Of a stretch of DNA of 64,000 bases, positions 12,713 to 24,514 are shown one piece after another. The translations under genes were made by a program, and so were the position numbers. The first letter of the stretch is position 1. The number at the start of each line of letters is the position of its first letter. The notes beneath the pieces were generated by a model. It ran no database searches. It worked only from the letters and a program-made list of their open reading frames with translations, and had not been told where the DNA came from. Source of the DNA: Erpetoichthys calabaricus (lineage: Eukaryota > Chordata > Cladistia > Polypteriformes > Polypteridae); contig NC_041396.2 in the NCBI RefSeq assembly GCF_900747795.2, positions 36,772,674 to 36,836,673 on the forward strand, given 5' to 3'.

Positions 12713-12925
12713 TCCTGGTTACCGCACTGGGGCATTGGGATTCACATTCAGACCATAGGGTAGGTTCTCCCCGCTTTCCTCACCAACACTTCTTTCAACT
12801 GCAACCCAAGCAGTTTGTTCTGGTTGGTCTCCCATCCAAGTACTGCTCAGACCTGACATCTTTGCTTCCAGTGGAGTATCTGTTCTGGAGTGCAGGTAGC
12901 ATGGCTGCCAGTTTAACGGTCAGTT
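12713..12925 (-). mobile_element. 5S rRNA-derived SINE (SINE3-like), head fragment
   Basis: GGTCTCCCATCCAAGTACTG at 12829-12848 is the complement of the 5S rRNA 3' half (CAGTACTTGGATGGGAGACC). A diverged match to the rest of 5S follows up to GCATGGCTGCC. The left part, GGGGCATTGGGATTCACA, matches the bodies at 22086 and 22670. It is a minus-strand retroposon cut off by the LINE junction, not a 5S gene. Confidence 0.75.
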
Positions 12926-13640
12926 CATAAAATGATAACCTTCTTGTTTCTTATATAACCTCCAGAGAAAATACATTTAGCTGGGTTAGTCCTTCTGTCT
13001 CTCTCCAGAATATCTTAAATAATGCTTTTTATATGCTATTTACAGTTAAGGCTATGTTCTGTTCAACTTGGCACTAAAATGTTTAAAATATTACATTTAA
13101 CTGTCTAAATGCTGTCAGCATTTGGAAGTCAATCAGGTGCTAAGAGATGGAGATGACAACACCAGAGATGGTTAAGGATGGCAACGAAACGTAGCATGGA
13201 TGGACATGCAGACGAGAATTTCCCCGTACTCTGTACGTGTGACAATACTACTGCTAGAACTACTCCCATAAAATATAATCTTAAATTGGAAGGCAGGAAA
13301 GTGAAAAGATTCACCTGCAGATGTGAAAAATGGGGGAGAATTTGAAAGGCGGGTAGATGGGTGAGCCACCACACCCTGCATTTCACTTGGCCTTGTCTAT
13401 AAATTGAAAACTGGTATCTTGTTCTGGAATGGCTCCTGTCCTGTTGCCCAGTACTGCTAGGAAAGACTCCTAAACCTATGGTCCCGAGATGAACAAGACA
13501 TGTATTGATAATGAGGACATGGATAACCTGATACAGTTCTTGAATTTCATTTAATTAATGCACTTGTTTGGTAGTTTTGGTTCTGGGTGTGGCACTTTGA
13601 TATCTGGGTTAGAACATTTAGTAAGTGGAACGTTATCATG
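12926..13640. other. No gene seen
   Basis: Unique-looking sequence. The only frames are short and overlapping and show no family likeness. Confidence 0.55.
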
Positions 13641-13645
13641 ATATA

Positions 13646-15003
13646 CACTGCTTGCAAAAAATATTCATTCTCCTTGGAAGTTTTCGTATATTATTATTAT
13701 GAAACACTGAATCACAATGGCTGTAATTTGGCTTTTTTTGACACAACAGAAAGAGACTCGTTAATGTCAAAGTGAAAGTAGATCTCTGCAAAGTGGTCAA
13801 TATTTGATCAATACGTATCCAAGTCAAGTCAAGTCAAGTGGCTTTATTGTCACCCATGGCAAGTCTTTCTTTAGTAGATGCACCTTTGGCATCCATGACA
13901 GCCTTGAGTCTATGTGCTCAGGCCACTCTCTGCCATGTTTCTCAATTCTTCTTCTTTACAGAACTACTTAAGCTTTGTCAGGTTGCCTGGAGATCGTAAG
14001 TCCATATACAATTTCTAAGATCTGGACCCCAACTCAGCCACTCCAGGACATTAACATTGTTATTTGGAAGCCATTCCTGTGCAGCTTTTCTTTTATTCAG
14101 GGGATTGTTGTCCTGCTGGAAAACACATTTTCTTCTAAGGTGCAGGTTTCTTGCCAATTTCATCTGATTTTCCTCACATTTAACTCTCACAAGTCTTCCA
14201 AGGCCAGCTGCAGATAAGCATCCCCACAGCCTAACTCCACCACCATGCTTCACAATGGGAATGGTTTGTTTTTGATAATGTGCAGAGTTTGGCTTACGTC
14301 AAGCATGACATTTAGTCTGGTGGTCAAAAAGATCAATTTTGGTCTCATCAGAAGATTGAACCTTCCTCCAGCTGACTTCAGGGTCTTCCAAAAAGTTGGA
14401 ACTTGTGATGCACCTTGGCAACAGTTACTGTCTGTACAGTCTCTCCAGTCATAGATTGTAACTCCATCAGAGATCTCAGAGGTCTCTTGGTGGCCTCCCT
14501 CACTTGTCTTTTTCATGCCTGATCACTCAGTTTTTGTGGACGGCCTGCACTGGGCAGATTTACAGCTTGCCATACTCTTTCCAATTCTTAATGAATGATT
14601 TAACTGGATATTCATTGATACAGATATTTTCTTGTCTCCATCCCCTGCTTTGTGCTTTTTTATTTACCTTGCTTGGAGTGTTTTTGTACCTTTATTGTGT
14701 AGGTTAGCCCACCATCCTAACTCACCACAAGTTGGCCTTTCCACATATAGCAGGGGCATTTATGAAACAATCAACTGAAGCCCAAGACAGGTGCTCTCCA
14801 TTAAGTTAATTTTGTGGCTTCTAAATTAAGTTGGCCGCACCACTGATGATTTAGGGGCGTCATATTAATACTTTTGCAATCTATTATTTTGTGTTTTATA
14901 TTTGCAATCAATTTAAACCTTGCACTTTGACAGTGTGACTCAATGTTGCATGGCAATAGAAATCAGAAGTGTCCAAGAGGATGAATATTTTTTATAGGCA
15001 CTG
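13646..15003 (-). mobile_element. Tc1-like transposon relic, minus strand
   Basis: The ends are inverted repeats flanked by TA: CACTGCTTGCAAAAAATATT on the left and the complement of CAGTGCCTATAAAAAATATT on the right. Minus-strand 14253-13978 encodes the Tc1 transposase core: MKHGGGVRLWGCLSAAGLGR, CVFQQDNNPLNKRKAAQEWL and NNVNVLEWLSWGPDLRNC. The catalytic D of QDN and the PDL block are visible; stops and indels remove the rest. At about 13816-13860 a short TCAAGTCAAG...GGCTTTATTGTCA block is probably another element's 3' end inserted into it. 1358 bp in all. Confidence 0.85.
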
Positions 15004-15261
15004 TAAATGTGTAATAATGATGAAGGCCTGCTGGTGCACAATAAAGTCTGTTTATGGGAGCAGACATCTTTACGTGTGCTCATTCAGCTCCCATTTGAAT
15101 GCACTGCTGAGCCCAGTGGACTGAATGGTCTGCCCTTGTTTGTTAAACCTCTGATGTTCTTCTTATTATTTTGTCAGGATCACACTGTGATGGGACTGTC
15201 TAGTCCCCTGTGTCAAACTGCAGAGTTTTAATTGCATTTGCTTTAGTGCGACTTTTGCTAT

Positions 15262-15465
15262 CAGGCAGTGTGGTGTGCTGGTTAAGGCTTTGGACTTCAG
15301 TGCCTGAGTTTGTGGGTTCAGATCCCACCACTGACACTGTGTGTCCCTGAGCAAGTCACTTGACCTGCCTGTGCTCCAATTGGACAAACAAAAGAAATGT
15401 AACCAATTGTACCATAAATGTTGTAAACTGCCTTGGATAAAGGTGTCAGCCAGATAAATAAATGC
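15262..15465 (+). mobile_element. tRNA-derived CORE-type SINE with L2-like tail
   Basis: The tRNA-like head has an A box (GTGTGCTGGTTAAGGC) and a B box (GGGTTCAGATCCC). Next comes GTGTGTCCCTGAGCAAGTCA, close to the vertebrate CORE/MIR central domain. The tail, TTGTAAACTGCCTTGGATAA, resembles L2 3' ends, and an ATAAATAAAT finish follows. The order head-CORE-L2 tail is that of MIR-like SINEs mobilised by L2 LINEs. L2 copies are present in this window. Confidence 0.75.
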
Positions 15466-15644
15466 AGATACCGCTGGATTAATAATCTAAAAAACAAGTC
15501 CATTTTGTACAGTGTATGAAAATATAAGCAAGTCTTGATTTACATGGGCTCTCCCCAGTTTTTAATATTAAACTGATTTTTGCTTTTCAGTCCTTGTGAT
15601 TTTAGCCATACTTGATATGATGTCTTCATTTAGCAGCAACTTTC

Positions 15645-16528
15645 ATGGACACCAGAGAAGTAGTTAAAGCCACCGGTTTCCTCATCTTGACTATCATCAG
15701 CGTCCCACACAACCTCATCTTCCTGCACAACCGCCTAATAGAAAGAAAGCTCAAGCCAGCTGACGTCATCCTAAGCCATTTTATTTTTGTCGGCCTGATG
15801 GTGGCACTCATCCACAGCATCCCGCAGACTGTGACAGCTTTCGGCTACAAGGACCTGCTGGATGATCTTGGTTGCAAGCTGTATGTCCTGTGCTTTCATA
15901 TCTTCAGGGTGCTCTCCATAAGCCTCACATGTCTGCTGAGTGCCTACCAAGGTGCTGTCATTGTGCCAGCCAACTTAAAGCAAAAATTCACTAGGTGCCT
16001 TGTGCCCATCATCACGTTTCTTTACATTTTTTGCTTTACCATTGGAGTTCACCCAATCATGTATGCCCTTGTGAAACTGATCAATAATATGTTTCCTCCC
16101 TAATTTAGATTTTTGTTTTGTCAGATACCCATTTTATGATGCCTTCATGGGCATAGGCTTGTCAAATTTCCTCAAAGAATTTTTCTTCATTGTGCTAATG
16201 GCAATCATAACTGGCTACATCTTAGTAGTTCTGTATATGTACAGTAAAAAAGTTCAGATCAGAACCATTCAAGAGGCAGAGCTGAGACTACAGGATCCCA
16301 AACTGTGGTCACTTTAGTAAGTCTCTATGTTATCTTTTTAGGGGTTGATAACACTATCTGGTTATATTCAATTTTGAAAGTGAGGGTGGCACCCCACCTA
16401 TACGACATCTTCTTCTCTTCCCTTTTCACCTCGGTGTGCCCTCTAGTGGTCATTATCACCAGCCCAAAAGTCAAAACCAGACTGAGTGGTGCCAATGTGA
16501 AGGGTCTGCTTCTGGCCAGCAGAATGTG
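15645..16528 (+). pseudogene. V1R: V1R/ORA vomeronasal receptor pseudogene (locus 1)
   Basis: This was a seven-transmembrane pheromone-type receptor of the V1R family, expected in olfactory sensory neurons. The start MDTREVVKATGFLILTIIS aligns with the intact copies. TM3 keeps FRVLSISLTCLLSAYQ and the second loop keeps KLINNMFPP. A stop then ends the first frame at 16101-16103. Homology resumes one frame over (RYPFYDAFMGIGLSNFLKEF), then returns to the original frame from 16305 (VVTLVSLYVIFLGVDN, SVCPLVVIITSPKVK). Short in-frame deletions lie after TM1 and before TM4, and the third intracellular loop is shortened. With at least two frameshifts and several deletions it is clearly dead and older in decay than locus 3. 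A pyrimidine-rich acceptor (TTTTTGCTTTTCAG, 15590) precedes the ATG. Confidence 0.9.
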
Positions 16529-16529
16529 A

Positions 16530-17360
16530 CTTTGAGTTCACTTTTAGAAACTGGCACAAAGTAACACTTTGTGTGTTCTTTTCATTCATGTCTTATCCAA
16601 GATCAAGTGATTTAAAAAAAACATACCAGTCACTCCATCATTCGGCGATGAAGAAGGAAAGGAAAGAAAATGTCCTTCAGCATGTGACACTGCAAATCCC
16701 CTCCATCTACATGTGTTCACGTGGTGTTTGTAAATTTGATTTCCTCAGTTGTTCTTATCTCATCTGCAGCTCAGCAGGTCCCGCCTGTGCTAAATCTTCA
16801 CTTCTTATCTCGCAGTATGAAGCACTGAAATTCAAGCCTCTCTTCTTTTGTCAACATCAGGCTGCTTTTGAAGCATTATTACAGAATGATTATTTTTGAA
16901 AGACTTGTATAAAGCAAAGACTGATTGTATTGACCTCCCTTCTTGAATTCTGTGTTTGGTATTTTACAGATCAATGTTATTCCTTCACAATCATGATATA
17001 TATTCATTTGACACATAAAACTGCACTCTAAAGTGAAGTGAAAATTAAAAGAAAAATCATACCCAACCTGCCCTTGTATTTTATAATGGAGCCAGTTGGA
17101 ATCTGATGTCCCCAGCAGTACCTAAGCTGAAGCTTTAAAGTGTTCATCAGCTTTGGCTTACTTAACACTGTGCTTTGTTTCGACTCTCGCTTTGCTTTTG
17201 TTCTTGTAAGGATTTTCTGCTTTTGACCTCTGCATTCATATTGAAGTACTGTCTTTGGATTCTAATTTGAATTTATTTGCCTTAAAGGCAGAGCTCATTT
17301 TTACTCCTTTTTGTTACTACCTTGTTTTTTCTTGTTATGTTTGAATATTTAATAATTATA
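16530..17360. other. Pseudogene downstream flank, no other gene
   Basis: AT-rich; nothing recognised apart from the 3' flank of the V1R pseudogene. Confidence 0.55.
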
Positions 17361-17709
17361 ATCCATCCATCCATCCATTTTCCAACCCGCTGAATCTGAA
17401 CTCAGGGTCTGCTGGAGCCAATCCCAGCCAACACAGGGCACAAGGCAGGAACCAATCCCGGGCAGGGTGCCAACCCACTGCAGGACACACACAAACACAC
17501 CCACCCACACACCAAGCACACACTAGGGACAATTTAGAATTGCCAATCCACCTAACCTGCATGTCTTTGGACCGTGGGAGGAAACCGGAGCGCCCGGAGG
17601 AAACCCACGCAGACACAGGGAGAACATGCAAACTCCATGCAGGGAGGACACGGGAAGTGAAACCAGGTCTCCCAACTGTGAGGCAGCAGCGCTACCCACT
17701 GCACCACCC
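17361..17709 (-). mobile_element. tRNA-headed SINE, near full length, minus strand
   Basis: Reads as the complement of the 57441-57806 SINE, from the CCATCCATCC tail through GTTTGCATGTTCTCCC to the TGGGTAGCGCTGCTGCCTC head. The GGGCGGCACGG start is trimmed. TAATAAT-type sequence flanks both sides. Confidence 0.85.
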
Positions 17710-17883
17710 ATAATAATAATAATTCTTTGCAATTATATAGCGCTTTTCTCACTACTCAAAGTGTGCAGCAATTGCAGGTTAAGGGCCCAGCAGAGTAGGG
17801 TCCCTATTGGCATTTACAGGATTCGAACCAGTAACCTTCCGATTGCCAGTGCAGATCCCTAGCCTCAGAGCCACCACCTGCCT
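17710..17883 (-). mobile_element. Second tRNA-derived SINE family, minus strand
   Basis: On the minus strand it starts GGCAGGTGGTGGCTCTGAGG and has a B box (GGTTCGAATCC). It ends AAAAGCGCTATATAATTGC then (ATT)n. Head, short body and AT-rich tail fit a tRNA-derived SINE distinct from its GGAT-tailed neighbour. Confidence 0.7.
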
Positions 17884-17886
17884 TTA

Positions 17887-17889
17887 AAT

Positions 17890-17931
<42 letters not shown>

Positions 17932-20190
17932 TATTTATAAAGCACTTTAAAACAACAGAGTTGAGGCCAAAGTGCAGTACAAGGACAATAACCAATAGAT
18001 ATAAAAATAATGACAGAAACAAATACAAACATTAAAATGGGTAGGACAATCAACTCTCAAGGTGAATACAGTAAAAATGAGCTTTGAGATGATATTTAAA
18101 AATCAATCATGATGGAGCCATCCTAATATTTAAAGGTAACATGTTCCATAATTTCAAAGCCAGGAGAGAAAATGCCTGGTCTCAGTTTTAGCAGATGACT
18201 GCATATAGTGCGGAACTGACCTCTCTATACTATTCTTTCCTCTGCATGTCCTAGAGTACAAAAGAAACACCGCCATACAGCAACATGTGGAGACTTTCAA
18301 GAGGAGAAAAAAAAAAAAAACACGCAGACACTGATTACAACCGCAAGATGTTATGTCGAATGAATATGAATAATATGAATAATGTTGCATCCATGTAACA
18401 ATGTTTTCCTAAATGTACTACACTGGTCATAAAATGAATAATTCCAAATATCATATATACCTATGTCTCTGTATTTTTTTGTCAGTGCGGCTTTGACATC
18501 ATGGACCATAAGGCGCATACTAATTCAGCGTGAGCAGGAACACTCAATAAAACTGAATAAAAAAAAAAATCAAGTGACGGTGAGATACGAAGAAGGCAGA
18601 TTCACCAGAGTTTGTGTGTCAGCTTTTATCCCTCCAGATCAGAGAATTTCCAATTCCATTACCTCAAAACACCACTCACATCTACAGTTATTCCCAGTTT
18701 CAAATAAAAACTAACAGTGTCAGATCCCTGAGGGGATGGTAGTATGTATCATGATCGTGACTGAGAGAATAAAAGTGAAAAAAATAAACACTAACTTTAA
18801 AAAGTACTATAAATTTACACCGGCTGTTACAGACACAAATCAAATGTATGTTTTTATGTTATAATATTAACAATAAGAGTAGCTCACCACTCAAAATGGT
18901 AAATTTGTGGGACAGCGGGTTTCAAACTCACGACCTCTGAATTATAAGTCGGCAGTTTTAACCGCTGCACCATGGAAGCTGTCATATTGTACTTGCACCT
19001 TTTGTGAATGTGTTTATTTGATATTTGGCCCTCAGCCTTCACACATTATACAGTTCATGTCTACATTTTGTCATTTATTACTAAAACATGAAACACGTTT
19101 CTGCTTTAACAATGTGTTTACATAGATTGTTGTAGACACAAAACACACATCAAATTATTTCCCCTTACAAGTCTGGGTAGCTCACTCCCAGATAATCAAT
19201 CAAGGGAGAACTTCTTGCCCGTTCTGAGGCGGTGGGGGGATAGTATAGCAGACTGCTTGCTGCTTGGGCTTATCGACACATTTACAAGACAAAAGAGGCT
19301 GACGGAGAGGTGCGAAGTGATTTAAGGTGGGCCGGATTTACGTGTTTTTTCGTAGGCTCTGGTAATTCTAGTGTTAAAAACCAGCAACAAAATTTTAAAA
19401 TTAATTCTGAACCTAACAGGCAGCCAGTGTAAAGAAGTTAAAAATTGGAGATACAGAATTAAACTTTCCCCAACCAAAAATGGGCAGCAGCAGCAGCATC
19501 ATTCTGGACTAACTCCAACCTGTTTTGTGTGTCAAGGATTTGCTGATCCCAGAATACAAGCTGCAGTAATCAAGCTGAGAAAAGATTAAAGCAGGAGCAA
19601 ATTTCTTAAGATCCATGGGTGATTAAAAAGCTTCACCTTGGCTAAAAGATGAAGATTGAAATTGAAAAGAGCAACTCTTGCCCACATAATTAATCAGTTT
19701 CTCAACAGAGAGGTTACTATGAAAAATGACACCAAGATTCCGAACCTGAGGTTTGCAAAAGTCTGCGAAAGAGCCAAGGAGTTCAAAACTAATTTGAGCT
19801 TTGGCAGGAGGACCAGCTATCAGCACTTTCATTTTATTTTGATTTAGATCAAGAAAACTGTCAGCCATCCAGATCTTAGCTGTACAAGACAATTGTTCAG
19901 CCGATTCATTGAAGAGTTACCCACAGGAAGACCTGTGTATCATCAGCATAATAATGAAAAGAAACATTAAACTTCCTAAAAATAACACCTATAGGATGGA
20001 GATATATAGGAAATAAAATAGGACCCAGAATAGATCCCTGAGGAAAACCACATTTAACCACATTTAAATCAAAACACAGATCAATCCTTTAAATCCATTG
20101 ACGTATAACCCCTGTATCTCCATTATTTTTAAAAGCCAAGGGAAATGCTATAAAAATAAATAAATTCAACAGACAACCCTGTAGGAGGCC
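17887..20190 (-). mobile_element. L2-type LINE, minus strand, split by a piggyBac-like insert
   Basis: The 3' end, TTTAAAGTGCTTTATAAATA plus (GATT)n, lies at 17887-17960. The reverse transcriptase continues beyond the insert at 19378-20100, with CGFPQGSILGPILFPIYLHP and the active-site motif YADDTQ (about 19945), then WMADSFLDLNQNKMKVLIAG. These are the RT blocks of L2-clade LINEs; the order and the FPQGSILGP and YADD motifs support this. The frame is broken and the 5' end is missing. The insert makes the LINE the older of the two. Confidence 0.75.
18690..19373. mobile_element. piggyBac-like MITE, right part, at a TTAA
   Basis: The right end, CTCTGGTAATTCTAGTG, stops directly before TTAA (19374-19377), as at 47754. 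The body matches the right arm of the 46234-47754 element (GAGAGAATAAAA, ACACCGGCTGTTACAGAC, ACATTATACAGTTCATGTCT, GCTGACGGAGAGGTGCGAAG). A tRNA-like stretch lies at about 18908-18978 on the minus strand. The left end was not found; homologous sequence may begin as early as about 18230. Confidence 0.65.
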
Positions 20191-20394
20191 AATGTGGGCT
20201 GTCATCTATGAAGCAAGCAAGGAGAGTACAGTATGTTGTCTCTTTGTCTGCAGCGCACCCAGTTGTCCATCCATTTCCTTAATTTCCAATCCAGTGCTGA
20301 TCTTATTAAACAATGATTTTTGATACTTGGTCTTTAAAATTTGGTAGACACCCTGCCACAGGTCTGCTGCCCCCATTTTTTGTATTTGATGTGT

Positions 20395-20510
20395 TGTGTT
20401 TTTCATTTTACTGCATGTTTTATTATTTGATACTGCATTACATTATTGGGCACTCTGTAAAGCACCTTGGCACTATATAAATAAGATTGACTTATTGACT
20501 ATCTAAATGA
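20395..20510 (+). mobile_element. LINE-like 3' tail
   Basis: GCACTCTGTAAAGCACCTTG followed by CACTATATAAATAA and loose GATT units resembles L2-type 3' ends. Only the tail is present. Confidence 0.4.
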
Positions 20511-20833
20511 TTGATTACTCGATCGACTCATTAGTTGATGCACGTTTTGATTGCTCGATTGACGTAGGATACCTACAGACTGAAAACTACATGACAGCAA
20601 GAGCAGTTTGATTGGACGCTTGGTGCTTTTAGAGAAGGGTGCTCTTGACATTGTTCATGTTGGCCTGTCCCTAAAGCTGGCATCCGTTACCACCGCTGTG
20701 TTGAGATGATACATGCCTGTGGCTGTCACCCTCGAGGTCGCTCCTTTTCAGATCCTTTTGCCACTTCTCACACCAACTCACAGATCATTATTCTGCAGCA
20801 ATCTTTTGTAAGAGGTACCCCAGAGTATACACT

Positions 20834-20953
20834 AATGGCAGCCTGCTCAAGCCCTCTTGGGTGCAGTTCTTCCACAGCAACTATAAATCACATGGATTGA
20901 TGAGAACATATTGCCCTGAAGACAGAAGTCTGCTCATTTGTCCGTCACCAGAG
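20834..20953 (+). promoter_or_regulatory. Candidate promoter and non-coding exon 1 of the V1R gene at 26574
   Basis: Shares an ordered layout with 38395-38509 and 55618-55752. ATGGCAG lies at 20834, the TATA box TATAAATC at 20882-20889, and a strong donor GAG|GTAAGG at 20953/20954, 72 bases after the TATA box. Transcription would start about 30 bases after the TATA box, giving a 5' UTR exon of about 40-45 nt. The matching acceptor is CTTCTCATTAG at 26552, which makes a 5.6 kb intron. Known V1R genes in other vertebrates often have non-coding 5' exons. The sequence between the motifs is diverged from the other two copies, so this member is less certain than they are. Confidence 0.5.
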
Positions 20954-21059
20954 GTAAGGCGTTTAACTTTCTTGCCATTTTGTCAAGGGTTACCAGTACT
21001 GTTGGCTGTGATTTCTCTCCTATATGGTCCATGGAAGGAGATGCATTAACGGGACAAAA

Positions 21060-22085
21060 AAAGGAGCAGCCACATTCATGAATGTCATACCGACCCATCT
21101 AATCAGTAAGGCAGAGCTCTCCTGATAATGCAACTTTAACTACACTTTAAAATGTATTGTTACAAAGAGTGCATGATTACATAATACTTTTTTATATTGG
21201 CTCTTTGTTAAGAGGTTCATGTGCAGCCCACATCTTTTCTGAATCCAGGGTCACAAATCAAATTCATATTTAAAATATATCTCTGGTAAAAATAACAAGA
21301 CGTAAATAAGTATCTGGGGATTGTTTTCCATTTGTTGGAAGTTTGTCTTTGCATTTATGAAGCCCACTTTTTCTAATAGACAGCAATGTGAGCAGCATTA
21401 GGAACAAGATAGGAACCTATCCTGGTTGAGAACCAGACATTAGGGAACAAACATCACGTTTCCTAGAATCCAAATCTGCTTAGTGATTTACAGGAAAATA
21501 GAATGAAGCAGTCTACCCTGGCAACACCGGTGGAACAAGGCACGAGACAATCTTGGACAGGATGCTAGTCTATTGTAGGGCACGTTCACAGTGTGGCAAT
21601 GTAGAGACATCGGTCAACCAGCACATCTGTAGTATGTGAAAGCAAACCAAAGCGCTCACAGGAAACCCATGAGGAGAACATTCAGACACTTCACATGAAC
21701 CATATTTGGGAGAAGACTCCTTGGCAGCGGCTCTAATCTAGTGAGGAGTGATACAACATACAGTTTTACTAGAGCGCCTATAAAATTTGCTTTGCATGTG
21801 ATTTCTCAATGGTGACATGAAAAACTCACTGAAATGATACTTCATGGGCTATTGAAATTGTTTTGGTTTGGAAATGATGAAGTTTTCCCCCCTAAGGGTT
21901 GTTTATTCCTCAGCTGCCCACGGTTCCACGGCTCCTCCTGTTTAGATCCATGCCACATCATGACACTACCTGTCTGCACATTTACGCTGGCAGTTTTAAC
22001 TCACACCACATATTTAGGGGAAGAGCTAATTAATATTATGGGCAACACTGGAAGTTGATTAATTCAATATTCAATTAATTACATG
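21060..22085. other. Intronic sequence, eroded SINE at about 21520-21690
   Basis: No coding. CTTGGACAGGATGCTAGTCT and GCTCACAGGAAACCCATGAGG recall the minus-strand GGAT-tailed SINE, heavily diverged. Confidence 0.45.
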
Positions 22086-22645
22086 TATATACTGTAGTGC
22101 TCTTCTCACTACTTAAAGCACTTTTTATAGACAAAGGAAAGTCACTTCAACCATCTCCAATGTGTAGCACCCACCTGGATGATGGGACGGCAACCATGTT
22201 TGGGTGGCAGTGCGCTCACCACACATTAACTGATAGGTAGTGAAGGGGTGGGAAAGACAGATAATTAGAGACAGGGAAATGATTAGGGGGCCAAAATGAC
22301 TAGGCAATGGTGGGCAATTTAACCTGGACATCAGGATGCACCCTACTCTTTACAGAGGATGCCCAGGGATCTTTAATGACCACAGAGAGTCAGGACCCCA
22401 GTTTTATGTCTCATACAAAGGACGGCGCTATTTTTACAGCATTGTGTCCCCGTTACCACACTGGGGCATTGTGATCTACATTCAGACTACAGGGTAGGGG
22501 CCCCCCGCTGGCCTCACCAACATGTCTTCCAACTGCAACCCAAGTTTTTTTTGCTTGGTCTCCCATCCAAGTACTGGTCGGACCTGAATATCTTTGCATC
22601 CAGTGGAGTATCTGTTCTGAAATGCAGGTAAGATAAGATGACAAC
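22086..22645 (-). mobile_element. 5S rRNA-derived SINE, near full length
   Basis: On the minus strand the 5S-like head (complement of GGTCTCCCATCCAAGTACTG, 22557-22576) is followed by a body with GTCCTGACTCTCTGTGGTCA. The tail AAAAAGTGCTTTAAGTAGTG comes next (22109-22128). This matches the plan of SINE3-type elements: a 5S promoter head joined to a long body and a LINE-like tail. Internal 5S promoter boxes are diverged, so transcription is doubtful. Confidence 0.75.
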
Positions 22646-22669
22646 CTTCAATGCAATGGCAGCCAATAC

Positions 22670-23100
22670 CTTACCAGTACACTCACCTCATATTAGTTAT
22701 TAGATGGTGAAGGTGTGAGAGAGAGAGCCAATTGGAGACAGGGAATTATTAGAGGGCCAGAATGGGTGAGACAGTGATGGGAACTTTAGCCAGGACATCT
22801 GGAAACATCTTACTCTATTCAAAGATGTCCAGGGATCTTTAATGACCACAGAGAGTCAGGACCCCAGTTTTACATCTCATCTGAAGGATTGCTTCATATT
22901 TACAGCACAGTGTCCCCCTGTCGCTGCACTGCGGTGTTGGGATCCACACACAGACCAAGCACCCCCTGCTGGTCTCTTTCAGCTTCAACCCAAGCTTTTT
23001 CCTAGATGGTCTCCCATCCAAGTACTGGCCAGGCACAAATATGCTTAGCTTCAGGAGAATGACCTGCTCTGAAGTGCTGATGGTATGGCTGCTAAAATCA
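22670..23100 (-). mobile_element. 5S rRNA-derived SINE, second tandem copy
   Basis: Same orientation as its left neighbour and only about 30 bases away. It keeps more of 5S: GGTCTCCCATCCAAGTACTG (23009-23028) then GGCCAGGCACAAATATGCTT and a GGTATGGCTGCT end. The body repeats ATGACCACAGAGAGTCAGGA. The tail half is shorter than in the neighbour. Confidence 0.75.
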
Positions 23101-23990
23101 CTTGGGGCCGTATGCCCAGGCCAGTGGATTTTAGCAGTGGCGAAAGGCTTGAAGATATTTGCTTCAAGCGCCCCTCTGTTTCCATGTAGCGTGCCATAAT
23201 AATTTATACCATCCTTTCGCACATGGAGAAGAAGGTTGCTGATGGGATGAAAATATTTGTGCTAATGTTGGGGTTTTCACTTATGGTAAAACAGAACAAT
23301 TTGTTTTGCAAAATTTGTTGCAAAGTGAAATTCTATGTTTTGCTGCCAATTCAATGTCACATGAATTGTTGTGTTAATCATTAGTCTAAATACTGTTCTA
23401 ATGATGTAAAAAACAAATAGAAAAATCTTAATCAGGCACCACTGGAAAAGAGTGTGCTGCTAAAAGAGTGTGCTACACATGACAGGACTCCATTAGCTCT
23501 CACTTCCACAGCTTATTGGGCATCCAAGTAAGAGGACCCCAAACCTGGCCCTCTCTAATAGTTGCTGTGGTGCCATCAGCCTCTGAAATGTCTGCATTCA
23601 ACCCAATCAGGAGGGGATCTATTTTTCTTGACAGCACTTGTGTTGTCTCCTGGATGGCTCTTTCTTTTCCCCCAGTGAGAATGAGCATTTGATTTTTGTG
23701 CTTTGGTTCAACACCACACAGGCACAGCCATCTGTCCATCACATTTCCATGGACCAGTCTGTCTGTCCATCCATCCATTCAGCTATTCACAAACTAATCC
23801 AGTTCAGGATAACAAAGGATGAAACTTACCATATACTCTCATTGGGTCAGGAGTTACTTTGCACATCCTTTATACTCTTGCTTTGTTTGTTTGTTTGTGT
23901 ATTTTGTTACTATCTTTGAAGGATCAACATATTAACTTTAATTTTTTTGACTGTATTTTTGTGATTTTGTTATAACCTTACAATTTTTTC
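23101..23990. other. Intronic sequence, no gene seen
   Basis: No coding frame or recognised repeat apart from short CCAT and TTTG runs near the right end. Confidence 0.5.
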
Positions 23991-23993
23991 ATC

Positions 23994-24247
23994 CATCCAT
24001 CCATCCATCCATCCATCCATCCATCCATCCATCCATCCATCCATCCATCCATCTTCTTAATGCACACGCACACGCACACACACATCAGGGACCACTTTAG
24101 CATCACCCATCAGCCTAACCTGCATGTCTTTGGACTGTGGGAGCAGACCGGAACACCTGGAGGAAACACCGGGCAGACACGGGGAGAATATGTAAACTCC
24201 ACGAAGGGAGGACATGGGACATGAATTCTAGTCTCCCTGTTCTGAGA
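23994..24247 (-). mobile_element. tRNA-headed SINE, partial, minus strand
   Basis: A long (CCAT)n tail, then GCACACACAC, AACCTGCATGTCTTTGGACT and GACACGGGGAGAATATGTAA. The segment between the tail and the CACACA region is lost. Confidence 0.75.
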
Positions 24248-24500
24248 CAATTTTTTTTTTTAAATTTGTACTATTTTAATTTGGGGGGGATCAGTATATG
24301 TGTTTTTTTATTTTAATTTTTAGTTATTTTTTATTTTTTAATTTTGTTACTGTTTAACTTTGTTTTCGTTGTGTGATTTTTATTGACTTTTAATACTATT
24401 GTTTTTACTTTTTATTACTTTGCTTTTTTTACCACATGAGTATGGGTTTTTATCTTTTATATTTGTTCAACTTTTATTTGTTTTACTTGTTTAATTCTTT
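24248..24500. repeat. T-rich low-complexity stretch
   Basis: Runs of T and TTTTA over 250 bp with a G7 block at 24283-24289. No coding. Confidence 0.6.
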
Positions 24501-24514
24501 AATGATTTACTTGT

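Noticed and set aside
22983-23095. Functional 5S rRNA gene
   Set aside because: Only about 100 diverged bases match and they continue into a SINE body shared by three copies.
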